Origin: Pseudomonadales bacterium
Lineage (GTDB): Bacteria; Pseudomonadota; Gammaproteobacteria; Pseudomonadales; Pseudohongiellaceae
Assembly (NCBI GenBank): GCA_022822865.1
Contig: JAJDYJ010000101.1
Span: 1-33,318 of the forward strand
Length of the DNA stretch: 33,318 bases
Direction of reading: 5' to 3'
Part shown: positions 1-5,485 of the stretch, piece by piece
Numbering within the stretch: position 1 is the stretch's first letter
Layout of the letters: every line of letters starts with the position of its first letter
The notes under the pieces: generated by a model
Told to the model about the DNA's origin: nothing
What the model saw: the letters and a program-made list of their open reading frames with translations, nothing else
Database searches by the model: none
Translations under genes and position numbers: made by a program

Positions 1-139
1 ACGGCCGGACGAAGCGCTTCCGGAGGGCTTCGCGAGCCCCCGCGCGGCCATCGACGGGCTCCGCGGTCGCCCATGCGGGTTCATCGTCGGGCGGCTCCAT
101 GCGCCCGACCGCGAATCGTTCTACGGCGCAGACTCCTAG
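1..139 (+). CDS. 3' end of an unidentified gene (partial at left edge)
   Basis: A frame open from base 2 to a TAG at 137-139 encodes about 45 residues ending in GRLHAPDRESFYGADS. Its third codon positions are almost all G or C, as in the clear genes of this window, which is the main reason to believe it is the tail of a real gene entering from the left. The other two forward frames are also open across this short GC-rich stretch, so the choice is weak. I do not recognise a domain, and function cannot be inferred. Confidence 0.33.
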   Translation, partial: RPDEALPEGFASPRAAIDGLRGRPCGFIVGRLHAPDRESFYGADS

Positions 140-149
140 CCGGCCGTTT

Positions 150-187
150 ACTTTCAATTGGTCGGGTCTTGACTTTCAATCGGTCGA
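150..187. repeat. Two 16-bp direct repeats, 22-bp period, upstream of a promoter
   Basis: ACTTTCAATTGGTCGG (150-165) and ACTTTCAATCGGTCGA (172-187) match at 14 of 16 positions, with starts 22 bp apart, about two helical turns. They lie just upstream of the predicted -35 box at 225. Same-face spacing in front of a promoter suggests a tandem regulator-binding site; the regulator is unknown. Confidence 0.5.
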
Positions 188-224
188 AAATTCAACTCAG
201 GGTTTTGGCAGGTCCTTGGCTCCC

Positions 225-253
225 TTGACATGCCCCGGTGTGGGTGGTTATAT
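225..253 (+). promoter_or_regulatory. Predicted sigma-70 promoter for the lipoprotein gene at 303
   Basis: A perfect -35 box TTGACA (225-230) is followed after 17 bp by TTATAT (248-253), close to the TATAAT consensus. Transcription would start near 260, leaving a leader of about 40 nt before the ATG at 303. This is the best promoter match I see in the window. Confidence 0.7.
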
Positions 254-302
254 CGTCTGCCCTGATAAACCCAGTGTTTTCCTTACAAGAATAGGCTGAA
301 TT

Positions 303-1220
303 ATGAAGACTAAATGGTTGCTCTTCGCCCTTGCCGTGGTATTCGCGGGATGTTCCCAGGACACGACTACCGGTGGCGGTGACGCCGCCCAGGCCGCGGA
401 GTCCGGCGCGTCGGATATTCCGAGGACGCCGAGCGGCAGGCCGGACCTGAACGGCATCTGGCAGGTTCTCATGAACGCCAACGACAATCTGGAGGCGGCG
501 CCGCCAAGAGCTGCCTATCACCTGGTCCCTGGTGATTTCGTGCCGGTGCCCGGTCCCGAAGTCGTCGCTCTTGGCGCGGTGGGCTCCGTGCCCGCCAGTT
601 TCGGCGTAGTCGAAGGCGGCACGATTCCGTATCGTCCGGAAGCGCTGGCGCGGCGTGACGAGAATCGGGAGAACTGGCTGACCATGGACCCGGAGATCAA
701 GTGCTTCATGCCGGGCGTACCGCGGGCTACGTATCTGCCGCATCCGTTCCAGATTTTCCAGAGCGAGAGCGCGTTTTTCATCGCCTATTCCTTCGCCGGC
801 TCGGTGCGAAACGTATTCCTGGAAGACCCGGGCCCGGCTCCGCTCGATTCCTGGATGGGTCAGTCCTACGGTTACTGGGAAGGCGACACGTTCGTGGTCG
901 AAGTCACCGGACTCGACGACCGCACCTGGCTCGATCGCGCCGGCAACTACCATAGCTATCAGCTCAAGGTGACCGAGCGTTACGACATGGTGGACGAAAA
1001 CGTCATCATGTATTCCGCCACCATGGAAGATCCGGAAGTGTACGAGGAGCCCTGGACCATCAGCATGCCGCTATATCGCAGGCTCGAAGAAGGCTACGAA
1101 CTGCCGCAGTTCAAGTGCGTGGAATTCGTGGAGGAACTGATGTACGGGCAATATCGCCGGGGCGGCGAGTTCGAACAGCGTCTGCGCGAGGAAATGCTGC
1201 AGGAACAGCAGAATCAGTAG
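303..1220 (+). CDS. Exported lipoprotein of unknown function, partner of the DUF6152 gene
   Basis: A 305-aa protein starts with a lipoprotein signal (residues 1-17, ending VFAGC, with Cys17 as the lipid site), so it should be membrane-anchored and face the periplasm. After a low-complexity Gly/Ala linker comes an 'RTPSGRPDLNGIWQ' stretch (about 41-54). This opening is common in large paralogous families of secreted proteins in marine and soil bacteria, often encoded beside DUF6152 proteins as here. The body is rich in Trp, Tyr and acidic residues (for example 'YGYWEGDTFVVEVTG'), suggesting a beta-rich fold. An AGG about 9 nt upstream supports the ATG at 303. A hairpin terminator follows the stop, although the DUF6152 gene lies only about 100 bp downstream. 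The biochemical role is unknown. Confidence 0.85.
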   Translation: MKTKWLLFALAVVFAGCSQDTTTGGGDAAQAAESGASDIPRTPSGRPDLNGIWQVLMNANDNLEAAPPRAAYHLVPGDFVPVPGPEVVALGAVGSVPASFGVVEGGTIPYRPEALARRDENRENWLTMDPEIKCFMPGVPRATYLPHPFQIFQSESAFFIAYSFAGSVRNVFLEDPGPAPLDSWMGQSYGYWEGDTFVVEVTGLDDRTWLDRAGNYHSYQLKVTERYDMVDENVIMYSATMEDPEVYEEPWTISMPLYRRLEEGYELPQFKCVEFVEELMYGQYRRGGEFEQRLREEMLQEQQNQ

Positions 1221-1228
1221 TAAAAACC

Positions 1229-1261
1229 GGCCCGAGGCGCTTGGCATTCGCTCGGGCCTTT
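1229..1261 (+). terminator. Hairpin terminator after the lipoprotein gene
   Basis: GGCCCGAG-GCG and CGCTCGGGCC form a GC-rich stem of about 10 bp with one bulge and a loop of about 9 nt, followed by a short T run. It begins 8 nt after the stop codon. The short T run suggests partial termination, which would allow some readthrough into the DUF6152 gene. Confidence 0.55.
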
Positions 1262-1326
1262 GGATAGAATGGCGAGGATTGTCCTCACACAAAACTCTTG
1301 GCAACAGCAAGTAAAGAGGTAGATTC

Positions 1327-1779
1327 ATGAAAATCAAATTGTTGGCTCTGGCAGCGGTTGCCGCGGTCGGCGTAGTAGCGATCAAGCCTACAGCTACCGC
1401 ACATCACGCTTTCTCCGCGGAGTTCGATGCAAACCTGCCGGTACGTCTCGGTGGCCCCATCACCCGCGTTGAGTGGATCAATCCGCATACCTGGATTCAT
1501 CTGGAAAACAACGATGCCGAGTCCACTCGCGACCCCGGCCCGTGGATGGTGGAAGGCGGCACGCCCAACACCTTGCTGCGCCGTGGCATCAACCGCAACT
1601 CCCTGGTACTGGGAACCGAGATCATCGTAACCGGTTACCAGAGCAAGGACCGCCTGTGCGATCCCACTTGCCGCGCAAACGGCCGGGACATCACATTCCC
1701 GGACGGCCGCAAGTTGTTCATGGGTAGCTCAGGCACCGGCGCGCCTCGCGACGGCTCCGACCCGACCGAACAGAACTAG
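1327..1779 (+). CDS. DUF6152 family exported protein
   Basis: A 150-aa protein with an N-terminal signal peptide (about residues 1-25, hydrophobic 'LLALAAVAAVGVVA') followed by the hallmark 'HHAFSAEFDAN' (about 27-37) and 'VEWINPHTWIHLE' (about 48-60) of DUF6152. That family forms small secreted beta-sandwich-like proteins with conserved histidines, a possible metal site; the role is unknown. A strong ribosome-binding site (AAGAGGTAG) precedes the ATG. Two Cys near the C-terminal third (CDPTC) could form a disulfide in the periplasm. It follows the lipoprotein gene in the same direction, a pairing seen repeatedly for these families. Confidence 0.88.
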   Translation: MKIKLLALAAVAAVGVVAIKPTATAHHAFSAEFDANLPVRLGGPITRVEWINPHTWIHLENNDAESTRDPGPWMVEGGTPNTLLRRGINRNSLVLGTEIIVTGYQSKDRLCDPTCRANGRDITFPDGRKLFMGSSGTGAPRDGSDPTEQN

Positions 1780-1816
1780 CGCTCGCCGGAAGCAAGTAGC
1801 TAAACCCAACTTCTGG

Positions 1817-1860
1817 ACCCGGCCGCCTGTCCAGCAACGGAACAGCCGGCCGGGTTTTTT
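1817..1860 (+). terminator. Rho-independent terminator after the DUF6152 gene
   Basis: The perfect arms ACCCGGCCG (1817-1825) and CGGCCGGGT (1847-1855) are followed directly by TTTTTT. It lies between the end of the DUF6152 gene (plus) and the convergent anchor-protein gene (minus). The T run is on the plus strand, so it chiefly serves the plus-strand gene. Confidence 0.85.
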
Positions 1861-1892
1861 GCTGTCTGAAATTCGAGCCGCCGGGTGCGATT

Positions 1893-2456
1893 TCAAGGAG
1901 TGGCGATCGGTTCGATGACGCGTTCGAAGTCGCCGCCGTCGCGAAAGACCGTGGAAGTCTGGTAGAAGCCCGCAGTGTACACCCGCACCAGGATCGTTTG
2001 CGCCCCGCGGTTTTCCCAGAACCAGCCGTGAATCCCGGTAAAGGGCGCATGTAGCGAACCCATGCGCCGGCTGGCGTTGCCCTGTTCGTAACTTTGCACT
2101 TCTTCCTCTTCGAGGCCGACAGTCTCGGCGTGCATGTCGTAGTACACTTCGCCGTCCGCCAGCCAACTGAACACGAGTGGCGCGTCCTGATCCATCAGAT
2201 ATTTGTATTCCACCGACTGAAACGGGCCGAGTTCGAACTCGACGTAGTCCTCGCGATGCACTTCGACTTGTTCCTCGAAAGGATTGGCGCCGCGGGAGAG
2301 TGCGGTCAGACCCAATAGGCCGCCGACACCAAGTGGGTCCTGGTCGAACTCCGCCGGCAGGATGAAAGCGAGCAACACGATTACGGAAACCAGAAACGCG
2401 CCGACGCTGGCGATCATAAGATTTTTCGGAGAAGGTGGGGCAGTCTGTTGACTCAC
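1893..2456 (-). CDS. HupE-associated transmembrane anchor-type protein
   Basis: A protein of about 187 aa with one N-terminal transmembrane helix ('IASVGAFLVSVIVLLAFILPAEF') followed by 'DPLGVGGLLGLT', a signature of proteins annotated as transmembrane anchor protein next to HupE/UreJ genes. The rest is a periplasmic beta-rich domain ending with 'GIHGWFWENRGAQTILVRVYTAGFY'. I place the start at a GTG (2454-2456, 'VSQQTAPPSP'), 10 nt after the HupE stop and preceded by AAAGG. An upstream in-frame start would overlap the HupE gene and add an unlikely 'LSCCCPKG' segment. It is the last gene of a minus-strand operon and probably works with the HupE-type protein. The function of this partner family is not established. 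Confidence 0.8.
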   Translation of the reverse strand: MSQQTAPPSPKNLMIASVGAFLVSVIVLLAFILPAEFDQDPLGVGGLLGLTALSRGANPFEEQVEVHREDYVEFELGPFQSVEYKYLMDQDAPLVFSWLADGEVYYDMHAETVGLEEEEVQSYEQGNASRRMGSLHAPFTGIHGWFWENRGAQTILVRVYTAGFYQTSTVFRDGGDFERVIEPIATP

Positions 2457-2466
2457 GGAAGTACCT

Positions 2467-3168
2467 TTAGGACAGCAGCATGAAAGCACTGAGTTGGAAA
2501 CCGGTCAGCAGGAAACCGCTGCCGAGCAGCACTGTATTGGTGGCGAAGGCGTGGCGCAGGTAGGAGCCGCTCGTACGCCAGACGCTCAATCCGATGTAGA
2601 CCAGGGACAGCGCCAGGATCTGGCCGATTTCCACGCCGACGTTGAAACTGAGGATGTTGGTGACCAGTCCGTTGTCCGACAGCTCGAACTCCTGCAACTT
2701 TGTCGCCAGGCCGAGCCCGTGAAACAGGCCGAACACGAACACCGCCAGCCGGGTATTGGGCTCGAAGCCGAGGCGCTTGAAACCGCCCATGTTCTCGAAC
2801 GCCTTGTAGGCGACCGACAGGCCGATGACGGCGTCGATGAAATAGGCGTTGACCTGCAAATCCGCCAGCACGCCGAACAGCAGGGTGATGCTGTGGCCGA
2901 TGGCGAACAAGGTGACGTATTGCACGATGTGGCCGGGCCGGTAGAGGAAGAAGATCACGCCGACCAGGAACAGCAGGTGGTCGTAGCCGGTGACCATGTG
3001 CTTGGCGCCGAGGTAGATGAACGGCCCGATGGCGGGCCCGTCGATATTCTGCACGAAGGCGGCGTCGGAGCCCTCGATAGTGTGGGCGAGCAGCGGGCTT
3101 GCCGCCAGCAGCAGAAATATTCCGATCAACAGTCGAAATGTCGCGTGGCATTCCCGAGGCGAAAGCAT
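2467..3168 (-). CDS. HupE/UreJ-type integral membrane protein
   Basis: A 233-aa protein with a signal-like N-terminus (about residues 10-28, ending SPLLAH), then 'FIYLGAKHMVTGYDHLLFLVGVIFFL' (about 50-75) and further hydrophobic helices. The GxxH...GxDHLLF motif is the core of the HupE/UreJ_2 family, whose relatives are implicated in nickel or cobalt handling or occur with hydrogenases; conserved His and Asp are likely metal ligands. No hydrogenase or urease genes are present here. Instead it is flanked by a cytochrome c'-like lipoprotein (5 bp upstream) and an anchor-type protein (10 bp downstream), so it may belong to a redox or metal-export module. The substrate is inferred only from the family. 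Confidence 0.85.
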   Translation of the reverse strand: MLSPRECHATFRLLIGIFLLLAASPLLAHTIEGSDAAFVQNIDGPAIGPFIYLGAKHMVTGYDHLLFLVGVIFFLYRPGHIVQYVTLFAIGHSITLLFGVLADLQVNAYFIDAVIGLSVAYKAFENMGGFKRLGFEPNTRLAVFVFGLFHGLGLATKLQEFELSDNGLVTNILSFNVGVEIGQILALSLVYIGLSVWRTSGSYLRHAFATNTVLLGSGFLLTGFQLSAFMLLS

Positions 3169-3173
3169 GTTGA

Positions 3174-3680
3174 TCAGTCTGAGGTGAAGCGGCTATTGAT
3201 TTCGGGGTCGTAAGCCTGGTGGCAGGCCGAACAGACGCTGTAAATGTCGGCGCCGGCCTGGAACAGATCTTCCTTGTTGCGCGTGCTGGCGGCGGCCATT
3301 GCCCTGAATCCCGCCTGGGTCAGGCCCTCGGAGTAAATCATCCAGGCGTCGTTATCGAGCGCGCGGCCGGGCAAAGTCAGCAGGTTGCCGGATTCCACCA
3401 CCATCGCGGCGCTCGCGACCACATGCTCCCAACCCTCTTCGGTCGTTGGATAGAGTTCACGATAACCGTCCCGGTCCTCGACCCAGCCCGCCGTGCTCCA
3501 CAGCCCGTCGGCGGCGGGTTCAAGTACATACAGCATCAATTCCTGCATGGTGAGGGTGGTGTCGAAATTCGCTTCCGCCGAAACCTGCGCGGCGCCGTCG
3601 TCCGCGGAGTCTGTACAGGCGGCAAGCAGCAGCCCAAAGCTGTACAGCATAAGATGCGCGCGCGATGTCGTTTTGTGCAT
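3174..3680 (-). CDS. Cytochrome c'-like lipoprotein, C-terminal haem motif
   Basis: A 168-aa protein with a lipoprotein signal (LLLAAC, Cys22) and a single haem-binding motif CSACH near the C-terminus (residues 150-154). A haem site at the C-terminal end of an otherwise helical protein is the arrangement of class II cytochromes (c' and cytochrome b562-like bundles). Acidic and aromatic helices lie between. I start at the ATG at 3680 because the signal peptide begins there; the reading frame extends upstream without a signal. It precedes the HupE-type gene by 5 bp, so the two are probably co-transcribed. It likely acts as a membrane-tethered periplasmic electron carrier or gas-binding protein. 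Confidence 0.8.
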   Translation of the reverse strand: MHKTTSRAHLMLYSFGLLLAACTDSADDGAAQVSAEANFDTTLTMQELMLYVLEPAADGLWSTAGWVEDRDGYRELYPTTEEGWEHVVASAAMVVESGNLLTLPGRALDNDAWMIYSEGLTQAGFRAMAAASTRNKEDLFQAGADIYSVCSACHQAYDPEINSRFTSD

Positions 3681-3767
3681 GATGGTTCCCAATCCGGCCG
3701 CCAACCGCCAAAGTCTGCCGCAAATCGGCAATTATTTCTATTTCCTTGCGATCCGGCCCCGCCAGGC

Positions 3768-4403
3768 TCAATACTGAATCTGCCGCGGGCGATTGATCTG
3801 CTGGCGGATGAGTTCTTCTTCCAGTTGATCGAACTGTTGCAGGGTCTCGCCGCGGACACGGCGGTTGGAATTGGACACATCGAGCTCGTCTCGCCAGCCG
3901 CCGAGCGTCGAATTGTATTCGAGTTCAGAAATGCGCCGCTGAAGCGAGAGTCCGCCGGCACGGCGCACCGAACGCTCATTGAGCGCCTCGAAAGCGACCA
4001 CGACGAACTCCGTGCGCCGTCGCAGCGCGTCTTCGCCGCAGACTCGCTCTATCCCCACGAGGCGTTGCCGGTCGCGCTCGCTGTCGGGCCCGGCAGGCGG
4101 AGGGTTATCCACATAAGCGTCGCGCCATTGCTTGAGTTCGGCGCAATGTTCCAGATACCCGGCAAGCACATCGCCGTCGACCGAAGCCAGAAAGTTGACG
4201 CATTCTTCGGATTGAACGCCGTTCGCGGATTCCCCAAGCCGCTCGATGCAGACTCGCGCCTGCTCATCCACGGCCTGCATGATTGACTCCGCGGCGCCGA
4301 TGCGCTCTTCCAGCGTGATTTCCTGGGCAAAGGCCGAACCGGTCCACAGCAAGGCCAGCACCGCGCAACAGTTGAAAGCAGCAGTCGTCATCAAATGCTT
4401 CAT
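3768..4403 (-). CDS. Secreted protein of unknown function
   Basis: A 211-aa protein with a clear Sec signal peptide (residues 1-26, ending SAFA-Q). The mature part is mostly charged and probably helical, with four or five Cys (for example VCIERL, EECVNFL, EHCAELK, RVCGED) that could form disulfides in the periplasm, and a Gln/Arg-rich C-terminus that may be coiled coil ('LQQFDQLEEELIRQQ'). I do not recognise a family. It is the first gene of the minus-strand run leading to the cytochrome c', HupE and anchor genes, with an 87-bp gap before the cytochrome, so co-transcription is possible but not certain. Confidence 0.72.
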   Translation of the reverse strand: MKHLMTTAAFNCCAVLALLWTGSAFAQEITLEERIGAAESIMQAVDEQARVCIERLGESANGVQSEECVNFLASVDGDVLAGYLEHCAELKQWRDAYVDNPPPAGPDSERDRQRLVGIERVCGEDALRRRTEFVVVAFEALNERSVRRAGGLSLQRRISELEYNSTLGGWRDELDVSNSNRRVRGETLQQFDQLEEELIRQQINRPRQIQY

Positions 4404-4508
4404 TTGTCGAATAATAGCATCAGACAGTGGAGGGTAGGCCGCTCATAGTCCTTGAACCGACGCCGCGACAAGCCTTCCCCAAGTGCTGACTATCATTGCA
4501 ATTTCGTA

Positions 4509-4757
4509 TCATGGCCTGATACATACATCCGCGGCGGAAAGCGGGCGGTATGAATCATCCGGCGCGGAAAAGGCGCGTTCGAGTTCGGCATTGAGACGTT
4601 CGAAGGTTTCACGCTCTAGTCGCATCCTGTCGCGCCGGATCGGATCACGAATGTATTCGCTGACGCATTCGTAATCTCCGGCTTCGCCGACATTGGTCGA
4701 AACGAATTCAGATGGCGACCCGCTCAGACGAACTGTCCTCGTCGTGATGCGCCGCAT
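4509..4757 (-). CDS. ParD-like ribbon-helix-helix antitoxin without a ParE partner
   Basis: An 82-aa protein with the ParD/CC2985 layout: a short beta strand near the N-terminus ('[14 protein letters not shown]'), then '[21 protein letters not shown]' (about 24-44), matching the family's 'G-Y-xx-SEYIRDxIRRD' DNA-binding helices, then an acidic toxin-binding tail ending '[10 protein letters not shown]'. The tail is shorter than usual. Its start overlaps the 3' end of higA by 34 nt in another frame, so it should be translated from the higBA transcript. The roughly 105 bp downstream contain no recognisable ParE. It may be an orphan left after toxin loss, or it may serve a toxin elsewhere. Confidence 0.68.
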   Translation of the reverse strand: MRRITTRTVRLSGSPSEFVSTNVGEAGDYECVSEYIRDPIRRDRMRLERETFERLNAELERAFSAPDDSYRPLSAADVCIRP

Positions 4758-5059
4758 CGGTCATGCTCTTGCTCGAGAGGTTTGAAACGCTCCACTTTGA
4801 GTTGATCCGCTCGCTTTCGAACTTGGGCCAAGTCATAACTGGCTTGGCGGCGCAGCCAGAATTCGGCGTTCGACCACCCCGCTTTTTCCAGCCGCAACGC
4901 CATTTCCGGTGAGATTCCCGCGTGTCCGTGCAGTACGCGGGAAAGCGTGTGCCGGGCGACGCCCAAAATCCTGGCGGCTTGACTGACGTTAAGGCCGAGA
5001 GGCCGCAAGCAGTTTTCCAGAATGCCAAGCCCTGGATGGGGAGGGTTATTCATAGCCAT
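4724..5059 (-). CDS. higA: HigA antitoxin (XRE family)
   Basis: A 111-aa helix-turn-helix protein. '[37 protein letters not shown]' (about 24-60) is the HigA-type HTH, followed by the typical '[19 protein letters not shown]' segment. HigA neutralises HigB and represses its own operon. The ATG at 5059 is preceded by GAGG and lies 15 bp after the higB stop, the usual toxin-first HigBA order. The C-terminus runs past the usual end, and this extra tail is the part that overlaps the ParD-like gene. Confidence 0.93.
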   Translation of the reverse strand: MAMNNPPHPGLGILENCLRPLGLNVSQAARILGVARHTLSRVLHGHAGISPEMALRLEKAGWSNAEFWLRRQASYDLAQVRKRADQLKVERFKPLEQEHDRCGASRRGQFV

Positions 5060-5074
5060 TCCGTTATCCTCGAA

Positions 5075-5353
5075 TTAATGGTAATCAACCAAATCGACAT
5101 CGTAGACATTGCCGTCCTCAAAGCGAAAGGTGATGCGCCAGTTGGCCGAGATTGAAATGCTCCAATATTCATTCAGGTCGCCTTTCAAGCGGTGGAGCCG
5201 GTAACCCGGCATGTCAATATCCCGAGGTCCGCTGGCGCTGTCGAGGTCGGCCAAGGCTAGAGCAATTCGCTTTGCCTGATCGGGCTTCACTTTGCTCGTG
5301 TCACCCGATTCGAACAAGCGCTTCAATCCCCTATGTCTGAATTTCTGAATCAC
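5075..5353 (-). CDS. higB: HigB toxin (RelE-superfamily mRNA interferase)
   Basis: A 92-aa protein with the whole HigB signature: 'IQKFRHRGLKRLFESGDTSKV' at the N-terminus, 'LADLDSASGPRDIDMPGYRLHRLKGD' in the middle and 'WSISISANWRITFRFEDGNVYDVDLVDYH' at the C-terminus. HigB proteins cleave ribosome-bound mRNA. The start is a GTG (5351-5353). The frame is open much further upstream, but that part is antisense to the DUF6351 gene, and the family N-terminus begins at this GTG. A palindrome immediately upstream probably mediates autoregulation by HigA. Confidence 0.93.
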   Translation of the reverse strand: MIQKFRHRGLKRLFESGDTSKVKPDQAKRIALALADLDSASGPRDIDMPGYRLHRLKGDLNEYWSISISANWRITFRFEDGNVYDVDLVDYH

Positions 5354-5358
5354 GAGCA

Positions 5359-5381
5359 AGTGTATCGTATTGCGGTACACT
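5359..5381. promoter_or_regulatory. Palindromic operator upstream of higB
   Basis: AGTGTA (5359-5364) and TACACT (5376-5381) are perfect inverted half-sites separated by 11 bp, so their centres lie 17 bp apart. The site sits 6-28 bp upstream of the higB GTG and its lower-strand TACACT resembles a -10 box. This is where HigA or HigBA repression of its own promoter would be expected. Confidence 0.6.
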
Positions 5382-5485
5382 CTTCCATCCTTTTGGGCTG
5401 TTTTTCCGGCTCTCAAGGAACGAGGTTGACCTGATCGGTCCAGCTTTCCAAAATAGTCGTTCTCAACACAAAAAGTTGCGCTGCC

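Noticed and set aside
192..953. A 253-codon minus-strand frame under the first lipoprotein gene
   Set aside because: It runs across a near-consensus plus-strand promoter and a lipoprotein signal peptide; the plus-strand reading is far better supported.
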